Assembly: GCA_963575645.1 (NCBI GenBank)
Contig: OY754465.1
Coordinates: forward strand, 45,410,401 to 45,474,400
Length of the DNA: 64,000 nt
From: Xanthostigma xanthostigma
Lineage: Eukaryota; Arthropoda; Insecta; Raphidioptera; Raphidiidae
Direction of reading: 5' to 3'
Program-made: the position numbers and the translations under genes
The notes under the pieces: model-generated
Databases searched by the model: none
What the model saw: only the letters and a program-made list of their open reading frames with translations
Told to the model about the DNA's origin: nothing
Shown here: positions 32,415-43,958 of the stretch, piece by piece
Position numbering within the stretch: the stretch's first letter is position 1
How the letters are laid out: every line of letters begins with the position of its first letter

Positions 32415-33182
32415 TCAATGACAATAACGGTTTTTGCTGTTTTCAACACACTTCCTTTTAGGTCTAGTACGGCGTTGTAGTGTATTTTCTTCATTATCAG
32501 ATGAATGAGCTCCTTCCTTCAGGTCCGCGTTATCTTCTTCCAGTTCATCTGTATCCGTGTATAGTCCTATTCGGCTCTCTCTCTTTATTTCAGGAATCTC
32601 GACAATCTGATCTATATCTCTCTTGTGTGTGAGGCCGGTTAAAATTTCTCTCAACTCGTATGTCCGGGAGCCTATTTTTCTTGTGACGGTCGCTAGAGTC
32701 CATTTAGGTCCAGAAATTCTGTAATTTCGCATACGCACCTTTGCTCCAGTTTGTACATCTCTTAGTTTTCCAGTTGCATTATTTCCGACCTGTATCGATT
32801 GTTCATCCGATGGTAACATTCTGTCTAAAGGTGTGCGAATATTTCTTCCGAACATTAGCTCTGCCGGAGCTTTTCCTGTTGTTGATACTGGAGTTATATG
32901 TTGCTTTAATAAAAATCGGGAAATTTTTTGTTCCCAGTCGCCTTCAGTCAATTTTCGGAGAGATTGTTTCGTTGTCTGAACCATTCTTTCTGCCTGTCCA
33001 TTTGATTTTGGATTGTTGGGAGCGATATAAATAAATTTTATTCCATTCTTTTTATAAAATTCTTTAATTTCATTAGATGAAAATGATGTGTCGTTATCAG
33101 AAACTACAGTGTCTGGAATGCCGAATGTCATCTGACGGCCTCTATAACCGTTGCATGATTTAGTCCACAGCTCACGCTGCAA
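32415..33182 (-). pseudogene. Ty3/gypsy retrotransposon integrase, C-terminal half
   Basis: The frame reads FGIPDTVVSDNDTSF, containing the second catalytic Asp of the DD35E integrase core, then NPKSNGQAERMVQTTK with the catalytic Glu, then TTGKAPAELMFGRNIRT, standard for K02A2.6/Mag-like Ty3/gypsy pol. A basic C-terminal tail ends at the stop near 32415. Integrase joins retrotransposon cDNA to chromosomal DNA in the nucleus. Upstream of about residue 14 (RGRQMTFGIP) homology stops: the zinc-binding domain, first Asp, RNase H, reverse transcriptase and gag are missing, and another repeat begins at 33222. The ATG at 33182 is accidental. The remaining 240 codons are uninterrupted, so the truncation is probably recent. 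The polypeptide could not be active without the first Asp. Confidence 0.9.
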
Positions 33183-33221
33183 TCGATTCAGTTATCTCTA
33201 CGCTATACCTTGCACCTGGTC

Positions 33222-33480
33222 AATAATACACTCGCTTTGTCTAGCCTATCTTTTTATATCACGCGTACAGTTCAAACGGCTCAACTTTTTTTGTTTGATT
33301 TTTCTCGGAGTCTATTTAACCTTAACGTTGTTCGGTTTTTGAACTTTTGTCCCAGAAAGGAGCAAAAAATATAATGTTTGTAGCTAATAATTTGCTCAAT
33401 TAGAGTCAGATCGGTTCAAAACCTGTCTTAAACGAAAGATGAGAAAATTTTACATAGATTTCGTGTAATAAAGTGCGTCT
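33222..33480 (+). repeat. Fragment of the ACTCGCTTTGTCT repeat
   Basis: It matches 14490-14760: ACTCGCTTTGTCT, CAGTTCAAACGGCTCAAC, ACCTGTCTTAAACGAAAGA and GAGAAAATTTTACATAGATT. It abuts the broken upstream end of the gypsy integrase. Confidence 0.75.
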
Positions 33481-33987
33481 AAATATTTACGGTGTTATGG
33501 TGGAAGTGACGGGACACGGTGGAAGAGAAGTAACGAAATGCTATGAATAATTCTTTTAATCTTCAAATAATTAGTCGCCGGTGTATCAAATGATAAGTTA
33601 GATTAAATATCATTTCATGATAGATATTTCTTGAAAAATTTAGATAACGCAAAGATTATATTCCTCTTCAAGAAAAAGTTTATTTTATGTTAATTTCCAA
33701 AGTGTAGTAAAATTTTTCCACTGCCTCCAGTGGCATAATTTACAAAATAATACGAATTCTCATTTTCATGAACACTAAAAAGAACAAAATAAAACATAGG
33801 TAGAAAAAAAGCCTTTTAAAAGCAAGCTTTTATTGAAATAATATGTATTTTATAGGTTCACAATTTATAAATGTGTGAATTGCAAGTCGTAAATTATGCT
33901 TTTATTATTGTGAACTCAAATTAAAAACATTTTTTTCCTTTTTAGTATTTTTTGTACATTTTAGTACAAATTTTTCTTTAAAAAGTT

Positions 33988-34352
33988 TTGAAGTAAAACT
34001 TATTTATTCACGACTGGATAGTTATTTAAATCTTTTTTCTGACGGAAGTTACCTGTTTACGCAGTTTCCGCTATTTAAGGGCATCGAATGACAGATGGCG
34101 GCATCGTAGAAACCATCTTGAACGAAAGGTGAAATAAAGCTATGGACGCTAATCAATTGTGATCAGTTTCCGCTATTCAAAGGCATCGACTGACTGGTGG
34201 CGGCATCAAAACGCATCTGTATGAAACGCAGCTAAGGAAGCAAACTACTAAGCAGAGCCAACGTAATTTAATTTACTAGTGATTTAATTGAGAGTGAATA
34301 TTTCCCAAAAAGTGAGAGTGGTAAAAACAAATTAAAAGAAGTTTTACTTCAA
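33988..34352. mobile_element. GAAGTAAAAC-ended MITE, copy 2
   Basis: Ends TTTTGAAGTAAAACTT and GAAGTTTTACTTCAA are inverted. The interior has two units of about 110 bp: CAGTTTCCGCTATTTAAGGG...TGGCGGCATC at 34061-34106 and CAGTTTCCGCTATTCAAAGG...TGGCGGCATC at 34165-34209. Downstream CCGTGTGTGAAGGTTACACG is the usual flanking phrase of this family. Confidence 0.75.
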
Positions 34353-35526
34353 CCGTGTGTGAAGGTTACACGCACTCATGTTTTTGTTTGCATATATTTT
34401 ATTTTTCAATTTTGCGAAATTCCATGAGAATAAAACGAACTTTAGAGTATTTTTACAGATAATCTAGCTTTCGTGAAATTGTTTTGTGGGGAGTTCGTCC
34501 CTGTTTTTAGATTGGTTGCGGCATACTGGTATGTATGATGCTGTTATATAACGTGTGGATATTAATAAAACGTAGTAAAATAGTTATACATAGTAGTTAT
34601 TTGAAAATTCTAACGGATCATTCATCTCTCTATAGTTACACAAGGATCTAAAACTAAGGATAAATAGTAGTTTATGTATCTAGAATGTAATGCTTAATTT
34701 TATGTGCGAGTTGTGACATTTAGGAAAAACGAGGGTCAGCAAGTTTTAACCGTCGCACGAACCATAAAAGCAATGCGTTCGAGATACGTACTACATTTAT
34801 TGCACGTACCTCCTATAAGCTGATTTTCACGTCATAACATTTCTGACAGCTGGTGTCAGACCATATTATATTGCTTTTCATTTGAGTTATTTACGTAAAC
34901 TACGCCTGCTTTGTATCTATTTGCTGTCTCTGTTCATTTTATAGAATTAAAACGTGGCAAGTCGCTTTTGAAAATTAATGTATATGATTGCATGTAAGAT
35001 TGAGTTAATGTCACTTTATAATGGGTGGGAGGGGTGAAAAAAATGTATGACATTTATTTACGTACGGATTTATTGACTGTATTTGTTAATGTCATCTTGT
35101 ATTTTTTATATGCCCCGTGATTAATCGTAAGCTATTAATGTAAGGCGTGAATGTAATAAATTAATTTATTGCACGACCCCCTATAAATTTGATGGCTGTA
35201 ATGATCTATTTCTCACTAGTGCGTAAAGTAAAACGAAAGAAATGCGAGGCGTAGTAGTTGTCTGACCATTTTCACAGTGAAAGTATGAAAATCAAAATAA
35301 ACCTATAATAATTGAAAAATAAATTTGCTCAAAATTGAAACGTAATTTTTTTTTTAATTCTGTGAAAATCAGCTATTTTATAGGGGCTACGTATATGTCA
35401 ATCGTGTGTGATGATATTATGACTCATGCGATTGTTGAAACTCACTGTCATTCGTTTTTAACATAATGTCATACTGTCGTCATAATAAATTATGTCATTT
35501 TTTGTCAGTTCATCATTACAGTTTGT
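34353..35526. other. AT-rich DNA with fragments of a dispersed MITE family
   Basis: CAGCAAGTTTTAACCGTCGC with CCTCCTATAAGCTGATTTTC (34740-34835) and GAAAATCAGCTATTTTATAG (35363) resemble 47110-47200, 9830-9940 and 11220-11250. No boundary or coding content could be defined. Confidence 0.45.
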
Positions 35527-35617
35527 ATGTTTTTATTTAGGAAAAAATTGGTTTCGATACTTACAATTAGTAAATACCAAAAAAACTTGGGTCGCAGTGG
35601 AAACCCTGCCGACAATA

Positions 35618-36169
35618 TAGTGTATTTGCTAATACAGGAAGTGTGGCTTTATTATGTGAACTTAACTCTTTTTTTTGGACAAAATAAAAAAAATAAACCC
35701 CTTAATACTTTAAAATAATATTTTTCTACTTAATTTCAATATTACTATCAATTTATGAAATTAAATTCACCCTTCACTAAGTAAATCAATATCTACAAAC
35801 TAACGTTTTCATAAAGTCCTGTCCTGTCGGGCCTATCTTAATAAAATTTTGGCAGTAAATTTTTATTTTTACCAATTCTGAGAATTGTTTCGGTATTTTT
35901 AGGTCCAAAAATTTTTTTCTTTTACTAAATACCACCCTTAAATTGGCCCGATTGGGTCCATTTTAAATAGGCTTCGTGCTGTGATGGATTCCAACATGTG
36001 GACCAAACGTTGAAATCAATTAACTCCTTCAAAAGTTATTGCCCGCACACATACATGCATAATAAATATATAAACATTTTCAAAAATGGTGCCAAACTTT
36101 TGGTCCGGCCTCTACTTCCCGCCATCAGATCGACGTCAATGGTGTAAGTCCCTTATGGCAAATACACTA
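35618..36169 (-). mobile_element. TAGTGTATTTGC element, near-complete copy
   Basis: Bounded by TAGTGTATTTGC (35618) and GCAAATACACTA (ending 36169), a 12-bp terminal inverted repeat. The body is the reverse complement of 61173-61865 (for example GGCCCGATTGGGTCCATTTT, GTCGGGCCTATCTTAATAAA) but lacks the (TA)n tract. Beyond the left end, AACCCTGCCGACAATA also matches the flank at 61866-61885, so the mobile unit may extend past this inverted repeat. Confidence 0.85.
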
Positions 36170-37816
36170 ATAAAGATAGGCAGTACCTAGTTAATGTCGA
36201 CCCAACAATATATTTTCTAATAGAAAACAAAAATATTCTTTATTTTAGGATGCAGCCTTTAGCTGTACATCGGTAGCACGTTTTAAAAGAATGTAGGCGG
36301 AAAAACATCTTTACTTTAAACAATAATAGCTTGCAATTTTCAACGTCATTGTATAACTGTTGCATGTGAGCTGCTGATTGTTTAGAATTTATAAGTATTT
36401 ACGGGGCAAGATTTTATACTGCGCCACAAAATATTTACGATATAAGAAATATGTTACAATTTATATGCTTATACCAAGGTCGAGTCATGAATTTTTGTCC
36501 AAAAATAAAAGGAACGCACATGTTTACAGCCGAATGTTGTCTTTTATACGTACGTCAACCAAAAGATGCTGAGATATTATTCCGTATACTGGTGTTGGCA
36601 CGGGTGGGTGAATTGGTGATACTTGACGCTGTTACTAGATGTCTTAGCTTTGTCATTTCATTGATGATGGATTGCATCTTGATAATGTAAAAGTGGTCTT
36701 TATCTGATGAAGAGAGGAACGTTTCAATGCTTCTGTTGCTTTTCAGAATGTATAAATGTGATCGATCATCGCCGATTATGTACATTGAGGAATTGCTTTA
36801 CGTCTATCCGGTAATAACAGATGCGACAGAGAAAAAAAGACGGACAAGTGCGTGTAGAACTCGCGCCCTGAGGAATCCGTACCGTTATATCATAAAAATT
36901 AAATTTGTCATGTAATAATTCTATATAGAATCAGAAATTTATGATTTTCGGATTTTTTTCTTTAGTTGTGCTATATGCCACCTTTTTTCGCGCCAAACGA
37001 TATTCACATTAACAGTTACGAACTTACGATAAGTGAGTATAAAACTAGCAGTCGTATCGTGCTGTATGCAAGAGTTGTATTTTAATAAATGTTCTAATAT
37101 ACTGCTATATAAACGCACCGTTAGCGGACGCTAATTTGTATTAGAACTGTTATTGTGTATGTGCGTAGCACGTTGTTATGGTTTGTGCATGTATTTATTG
37201 TATTGTTGTATAGTATAGATTATAGAATGTATGTACAGCAAAGAAAACATTTTTTTGTGATGTAACTATAAATTTACAATTTTCGGATTTTCCATTTACT
37301 TGTGCTATAAAACATTACTTCTTGCCAAGTTTCATGATTCTAGGTCAACGGGAAGTACTTTATAGGTTTTGATTCCCTTGCGAGTATCAAAATATGCGGC
37401 ATAAATGACCGTATCTTTTGATTACCGTGATTTAGAAGTTTAATTTTTTCACAGCTCTAAGGGATTGCAGAAATGAGTATTTGATAGTAATTTCAACTTG
37501 ATACCTACACGCATTCCTGAGAAAAAGGGACTTGACAGACAGTGATTCTATAAGGGTTCCTTTTTTATTTTTGAGGTACGGAGCCCTAAAAACAATACTT
37601 TGTAGACCTATTTGATACACTTTCTTTGCTATGCTAATGTATTTTAGTTAACTATAGGAACGAACAAATTAATTGGCATTTATTAATAACATCATTATAT
37701 TAACAAATGCCAGGAAAGTTTTCTTGCACCGATGAGCGAAAATCATCTACAATAATTTTGTATGCCAGTTTTCAAAAGAGTTATAGTAAAAATTAAAATT
37801 ACAATTTAAAAAAACT

Positions 37817-37910
37817 AAAAAAACACTTTTTATAGCGATGTGAATTAAAAAGTAAAAAATAATCTTTATACGTACTTTTTAGTTCACACTGCTATAAAAA
37901 AGTGTTTTTG
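37817..37910. repeat. Hairpin with about 38-bp arms
   Basis: AAAAACACTTTTTATAGCG...GTGAATTAAAAAGTA is mirrored by TACTTTTTAGTTCACAC..GCTATAAAAAAGTGTTTTT. Confidence 0.85.
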
Positions 37911-38879
37911 TTAAAATTATTATAACCTTAAAAATCAACACTTTGGAGTGAACAGCACAATCATATCTACATAGCTGTACAGCGGGATAGCCTACTTCAG
38001 TAATTATTCAAGTTAGTTAATTATTTATATTAATTAGTTTTATATTTACAAATATTTATATAAATTACTGTATTGTTATGGGTTAATTAAACGTGTGCAA
38101 AATTTCAATTCATTCAGATGTCTTTAAGTGGGCGAAAATTAGATTGAAAGATAAAATTAGATAGATACATACATGTGAAGCTAATAAAAGAGTGTTAAAA
38201 ACGGGTGAGCCTCACCTCCGCATAAGCTCAGGAGGGAAGTGAAACTTTTAGAGCAGAAATTATGGTGTGAATAGTTAATATTACGCATGCGCTGACACTC
38301 ATCAAAATAGGTACACATATTTATATATACCTATGCGTAAGTATATAAACAATAAATACATATATGTAAATGTGTACACGTATACAATATATAAATACTG
38401 TTGTTAAATTAATTATTTATCAACACCTACTTTTCTATTTTACTATTTTGACAGTTTTAATACTAAGTATTGAATAAATCAATATTGCCACATATGCTAT
38501 ACATGTGTAAATGTGTATATGTATACACTTGCTCCTTCCTTTCTCGCGTTCAAGGTTACTCTATTTTCTAGCTGTTGAATCATTTCCCCTTTAACGTCAC
38601 AGAAAATTTCAAACAAAAACATCGCTAAAGAAGTTTCATTTTAAAAATAAACTGCTAGTTTTCTAGGTAACAAACATTCAGCTTTTAGTTTTTGTTACTT
38701 TTCGAACTTTGTATCTGTCGACATTCGGTAGAGCAGATACGCGTGTACTCATGTTGCAATATAAATTTGACGCAGCTTCTTACAACGTGCAGGCATCTAT
38801 AAAACTTTATGTCAAAGCTTGTTTACGTACGTTGGCTTTACCTACTTCATACATGTGTCTACATATTGAATGCACGAAC

Positions 38880-38940
38880 CTAGCGGATAGTCTAGTAGTG
38901 AAAGCACTAGACTCGTATTCGGGAGGTACTATGTATTAAT
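38880..38940 (+). repeat. Degenerate tRNA-like sequence
   Basis: GTCTAGTAGTGAAAGCACTAGACTCG followed by TATTCGGGAGGTACTATG resembles the A-box to anticodon-arm part of arthropod tRNA-derived repeats. There is no B box and the stems are broken. Confidence 0.35.
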
Positions 38941-39071
38941 TCTGGTAGAGTCAGATGTATCGCAGGACTTTTCTGGTACGAAACTGAATTGGTTATTCTT
39001 TAGTTAGTTAAGAGTGTTAAAACAAAATAATACAGCAGCCCTTGCCAACATCAAATGCCCACAATTAAGAC

Positions 39072-39645
39072 TTACCCGACCGTAGTAGTTCCAAATATTC
39101 TTGGTTTCCGGGCTTTTAGGCCGTGGTTCGTTGATATTTCTACTTGACGTTGCGTCAACAAGTCCGGTAGTTTTTATCACAGGCGGTGTGGTAGCGGACA
39201 AAGTTTCCTTCTTGGCGGTTCTCAGGTATGTCCGTCGATGACTGGCGCTCTCCCATCTTTTGTACTCAGCGTGCTAGTGTTCTCTGCTCGGTCGCAGTTG
39301 GTTCTTCCGTGGTTGATTGTTCAGCTCAGTGGTTTTGATGAAGGAGCAGGTCTAAACCTAAGTAAAACCTGGACACCAGCACTACGACAGACAAAACTAC
39401 TGAGCGAAACGATCAATTCCGGAAGAACTAACTATGATCGAGCAGAGAACACTAGTACGCTGAGCACAGAATGGGGGAGAACACCAGTTATCGACACACT
39501 TACCTGTGAGCCGCTAAGAAGGAAACTTCGCTCGCTGCCACATCGCCTTTGATAGTGTCCATCGCAGTTGTAGACGAGATGTTAGATAGACATACCAATG
39601 AACCACGGCTATACAAGCCTGGAAAGCCAGAAGATTTGGAATATT
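39072..39645. mobile_element. Penelope-like 570-bp palindrome
   Basis: Arms of about 255 bp (39088-39338 and 39390-39643) are inverted copies at roughly 80% identity around a 50-bp centre that itself has GGTCTAAACC and CTGGAC motifs. Shared arm landmarks are TTGGTTTCCGGGCTT, GTTTCCTTCTTGGCGG, CTAGTGTTCTCTGCTCG and CAGCTCAGTGGTTTTG. The outer part equals the 168-bp insert at 9295-9462. Head-to-head terminal repeats and long variable target duplications are known for Penelope-like elements; coding sequence is absent, so this is an internally deleted derivative or two inverted ends. The open frames inside (for example 39238-39552) are not credible. Confidence 0.65.
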
Positions 39646-40350
39646 TCAAAAGTTTTCTATTTTTAACATATCTGTGACGCAAAATGGTTAAAAAGGGAAG
39701 AAGGACAGCTAGTTAATGATTTTATATCTAAACACTTATTTAATTATTATACATCGAAGCAAAGCATTCGATGTATATTTAAATTCGGTCCAAAAATCCC
39801 GTATGTGTAAAAATCTTTGTCGTACCATATCTCGAGTAAATGAAATTTGTTTTCGATAAAATTTTAAACACGTGTGCGTTTCCATTTGGTCAGGGTCTGT
39901 ATTCATTTTCATTTATGTAACTAAAAAAATAGTGCCCTTTTGGCCATAACACGTCAAACAAACGTCCATAACTTCTATGCGTTGCGAGCTACAAAAAAAA
40001 GTTATCGAAGGAGATTTGTGCATCGGTTCATTATCTTTCCGACTGGCATAAAAAATGTATTGTTATCTGTCTGCGTCTGAATGTAATAAATTAATTTCTG
40101 CTGGCTTGCCTGAAAATAATTTTTTGGATTATTGCCATATCTTTTTTAATAACTTTCCAATTATCACCAAATTTGTTCTAAACTTTAAGAATTCGATTTT
40201 TGTCTGTAAATAACATAATTTTCAATGTTGTAAATACGTTAAAAATACTTTTTTTGCATAATTTTGAATAATTCTATATTTTAAACTATTGTCAACTGTT
40301 TTTCCCGAGGGGTGAACTTCTGAGCTCAGATAACAGATTCATTTAAGTAA

Positions 40351-40578
40351 AGTCAACTCTCGTTTATCCAGTTCTAGATGATAGGAATGTCCGGATAATC
40401 AGAATTAGATTTGTAGATATTTTTGGTAATTTAATGTTTATGTTTAAACAGTAAGGCTGCTTAGTTAACGATATTCTTTTGCTTATTACCTGGATTTTCG
40501 ATTGTCCGGATCATAGATATATGGTCCGGATGTTATGATATACGGTCCCCGTTAGTCCGAATAAATGAGGTTTAACTA
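40351..40578. mobile_element. Pogo/Tigger-like MITE
   Basis: Ends AGTCAACTCTCGTTTATCC and, from the right, AGTTAAACCTCATTTATTCGG are imperfect inverted repeats of the ...CTCRTTTATYCGG type seen in pogo-group elements. The interior repeats GTCCGGATAAT and GTCCGGATNAT motifs. No open frame. Confidence 0.6.
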
Positions 40579-40731
40579 TATTTTAAATAGACAATGAATA
40601 AATGACAATTGATTTGTGACACAAAAATATTTACGAATTAGTTTTCTCACCTGCTTTTAAAGTAAGTACTTACAAAATGTCAAAGTGAGAAATTAATATA
40701 ATATATAATATCCAATTGATAATAATTTGTA

Positions 40732-40890
40732 GGTTATTATTAAAAACCTTAGAATGTTTAAACCACTAATAGATAATATTCAATTGATAATTGTAGGTTA
40801 TTGTCACAGAACAGTAACATAAGGAACAGTAAAGTGTTGTTCTGTGGTTATTGTTAGAAACCTTAGAATGTTTAAACCACTAATAGGTAT
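40732..40890. repeat. Direct duplication, about 112-bp period
   Basis: AACCTTAGAATGTTTAAACC plus ACTAATAG occurs at about 40747 and 40860 with matching upstream GGTTATT. The intervening part holds CACAGAACAGTAAC and GTTGTTCTGTG. Confidence 0.8.
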
Positions 40891-40919
40891 TTGCACCAAC
40901 TTCAAATCTTTATTTCGCT

Positions 40920-41177
40920 ATGTGCAACATCAAAGTGGAGACATCTAGCGTTATTGATCGGCGAACCCACTGTTACTTTTATACATTATGTCAAATGGGA
41001 CAAGTAAAACGTGAATTAAAATTAAAGTTGATAAAAGTGAAAAGTATGGATGCCATATTAAAAACGGGTTTTGAAAAAATAAATCATTCTTTAAATTTTC
41101 ACCCTCAAACTGTGCCAAAGGGTAAAGCTATCGCTGTAATTGATGTTGCTTCAGCTAGATTTTCTAAAGTGGAATAA
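40920..41177 (+). CDS. Hypothetical 85-codon frame, unrecognised
   Basis: An open frame from ATG 40920 to the stop at 41177. The composition is basic (many K and R) and less skewed than surrounding frames, with the segment TVPKGKAIAVIDVASARFSK near the C-terminus. I do not recognise any family. A possible continuation lies downstream in another frame (LLAFAATCALSFNATIRILA, about 41260-41320), and an A-rich run with AATAAA occurs at 41347-41367. Together these could be the remains of a processed retrogene or transposon ORF with frameshifts. No splice or promoter evidence was seen, and a chance frame is quite possible. Confidence 0.2.
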   Translation: MCNIKVETSSVIDRRTHCYFYTLCQMGQVKRELKLKLIKVKSMDAILKTGFEKINHSLNFHPQTVPKGKAIAVIDVASARFSKVE

Positions 41178-41479
41178 AAATTCTAGACAGTTTTGTCCAT
41201 AGAAAAGGAGAGGTTTGGTTTATGTCAATAGTAGTACTAGTACACGAGCAGAAGGCTTGCTAGCTTTCGCCGCTACGTGCGCATTGTCGTTCAACGCCAC
41301 AATTCGAATACTGGCTGAAGGTTTAAAACCAGGGCCAACAAACCGGAAAAAAAAATAAAAAAAAAACTGTGTTCAACGCCTTCGTTTCAAGCAGCTGCAC
41401 ATAGCGACTTCATGTTTATCCATGATTATGGATGTTAAACGTGCTCAATTATTGACATTTTTTTTTTAAATGCCAGCAA

Positions 41480-41674
41480 CATGCAAGAAAACAAATACTA
41501 TAGTGAAAATGAGAAGCGAGCGGTTTGTGAAGTAAGTTTTATTTGAACTAAATGTACTGAACTTAAAAATATTTTGAAGGAAATTTTTTCATTTTATTTC
41601 AGTATATGAAGGGGCCTACGAAACCTATTCTGAAGGGTGATGAATATTTCCAAAGTGAATTGTTAATATGTAAA
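41480..41674 (+). CDS. Possible tiny two-exon reading frame
   Basis: One frame reads MQENKYYSENEKRAVCE, then a good donor GTAAGT (41531) and an acceptor TTTTATTTCAG (ending about 41601), after which YMKGPTKPILKGDEYF continues in the same phase to a stop near 41672. The 43-residue product is unknown and no upstream exon was found. The canonical intron signals and phase agreement are the only support; this may be coincidence. Confidence 0.15.
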
Positions 41675-41904
41675 TAATTCGAGTATCCATTACAGTTTTT
41701 GATTACTGGAGACAATTCGAAGAAATGATTTCCCTCTATACTCAAGACAATTACATCATATTTTGGAAACCATATAGGTATTAATATGGTTACTTTTCTG
41801 ACTACTATTTTTAACGATTTGTTTCAGAAATGGAATTTATAATTAATTAAATATTGTATTACATACATATATTATTGACTAAGCTCGGCTATAACCCGTA
41901 GCAT

Positions 41905-42015
41905 ACCCGGTTGTACACCGTCGCGTGCCATGCAGGGAGCGTATCGGCACCGACAAATTATTCTAGCTGTGGATTAATCGAAGGTCCGTTCATGGCACGG
42001 CACGGTGTTGGTCGG
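41905..42015. repeat. Imperfect inverted repeat, CGTGCCATG arms
   Basis: CACCGTCGCGTGCCATG (about 41918) faces CATGGCACGGCACGGTG (about 41992). Confidence 0.65.
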
Positions 42016-42441
42016 TAACGGAACAGTGTAGTGAGCATCGATTCGTATAATTTCAAAGAAAGAATATTCTTTTGCCTGACACGTTCCTATTACGTTACGG
42101 TGGACAGAGACCTTTAAACAAAAAATGCAAAGCAACTCCCATTCTGATCAGCTTGGTTTGGAAGTATCGAGACATGAATGTTTTGAATTTGTCAAAAACT
42201 GAATAAGTTTATAAAACTTTATGCGTTGGCGTTTTCAAAACAAAGGCCGAACAGAAAGGAAATTGTTTTAAATTCAGTTTCCAAGACAAATTTTCATTCT
42301 TCGTTTCGTTGTGTAAATTACTTTACTCATTACTTTTCATACAATCGAGTACTAGCATGAAACATCGCATCACCGTACGGCATGACTTTGTTCGTACTTT
42401 GTAAAAAACTTTATTCATTGCACTGAATATTATATGCGTAA

Positions 42442-42839
42442 TAGTGATGCGACTGGAGCCATGTTTTCACTCGAGTGAATTTACCTAACTCGGTACTCGA
42501 GTTCACTTGCACTCAAGTTACCGAATCAACTCGGCGCAACGAATAAATTCGGTTATTATATTATTATAGAATAGATATGGTCATCCTTCCTTACATGGAA
42601 ACTTAATTATCTAATCTTAAGAAATCGTCTTATTTTTCTTTCTTAACTGATTAAATAAATGAATAGTAAATGTTTGTATTTTATTTCATATTACAACATA
42701 TTATTTATTTAACAATGGTACCTATTTAAAAATGCTTTAACTAAAGTAATCGAAACTCTCAACTCGACTAGTTGCCGGGACTAAATAGTGAACTCGAGTG
42801 ACGTAATAACCTAAACCCGAGTGATTCGACGCATCTCTA
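42442..42839. mobile_element. hAT-type MITE with 8-bp target duplication
   Basis: Ends TAGTGATGCG and, from the right, TAGAGATGCG. Flanks ATGCGTAA (42434-42441) and ATACGTAA (42840-42847) differ at one site and fit nTnnnnAn. The sub-terminal parts repeat CACTCGAGT and CTCGGTACTCGAG motifs. Non-coding. Its ends relate it to the elements at 6008 and 18610. Confidence 0.88.
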
Positions 42840-43834
42840 ATACGTAAGAATAATATTATCACAATCACACTGCAATAAAATCTAGTAATTAAAACAAACA
42901 TATAAATATGGAAAATTATTTATTGATATTAAAGATAATGATAATAAACTATAACGTTGCCTAGCATAGCATAGAAAGATGATAAACATTCTTTGCAGGT
43001 GAAATTCTACGTATTACACATAGGTTTTCTTTTTGGTTTTTCCATTCTCTGGCTGCTTGAAACATACCTAGAAAAATTAAGAACTAATTTCCGTTCTAAA
43101 CATACCCATCCTAAATTCATTTACTCTGGTCATAATATTGGAAATACGAATGATTAAGCGTTAAGAAATAAATGTAGAAAAAAAAAGAAAATAAACCTAT
43201 AGCAAAAACGAATGTTTTTTTTTTACTTTTTTGGTTATAGGTAAATACAAATAATTTTAATTATCACTTATCGGCACTGCCTTTCCCTCTAATCGGGACA
43301 CTGGAATTTTTGTTTATTTTCACAATAATCGCCCAATAACCTCCAGACATGAATATTGTCAGCCTGTCACATTGCTTTTAAATAATACACATGAGGTTGA
43401 ATACGAGGTATTCAATGGTGCCAACATATTGTATTAGAATGTCAGGTACATAGATATTATATATATCTATGGTCAGGTTTTTAATGTTTATTTTTAATTA
43501 TCGGTGTGAGAAGGTTCAAATACGATGGCTAAACGTAGTTTTGAATATTGTACAATATCCAGCATAAGAGTATCTAAAAATTAGAAACAATAATTTTTTG
43601 TCTCTGTAATATTGTTAATAGATTTTAAATGCTTTTTTCCAAAATTCTTGATGTTGGCGACGGAGACAAATAATTAAATATGCTTATGACTTCACATCAT
43701 ATTCAATCGACCGTTAGAAGTGACAATAGATTTAATTTATTGTTGTTATTTTATAACTGATTGAATTTACAGCTTTTCGTGATATTTTTGAATGTGTGTG
43801 TTGGGATAACAATTTCAACTGGTTATTTTTTATT
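42840..43834. other. Anonymous AT-rich DNA
   Basis: Only a small hairpin (CATAGATATTATATATATCTATG, about 43449-43471) stands out. Confidence 0.4.
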
Positions 43835-43958
43835 ATTTACATCTGCTACAGGCCACAGCAGTGAAACAACAATTGTCTGATAAGTATTTGTTCAATTATT
43901 TACATCTACTACAGGCTACAGCAGTGAAACAACAATTGTCTGATAAGTATTTGTTATT
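43835..43958. repeat. Tandem duplication, 63-bp unit
   Basis: TTATTTACATCTGCTACAGG...GATAAGTATTTGTT and TTATTTACATCTACTACAGG...GATAAGTATTTGTT follow each other with three or four differences. Confidence 0.92.

Larger units (their letters stand above)
36170..39071. other. Mostly anonymous DNA, one hairpin, one tRNA-like fragment
   Basis: A 76-codon minus frame at 36555-36785 (polar, with SIETFLSSSDKDHFYIIK) reads like protein but matches nothing I know. The hairpin at 37817-37910 and a tRNA-like segment at 38880-38940 are listed separately. Low-complexity TA/GT-rich sequence lies at 38320-38530. Confidence 0.4.

Noticed and set aside
39238..39552. 104-codon plus frame
   Set aside because: It spans both arms of the palindrome at 39072-39645, so its two halves are antisense to each other. 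Not a plausible protein.
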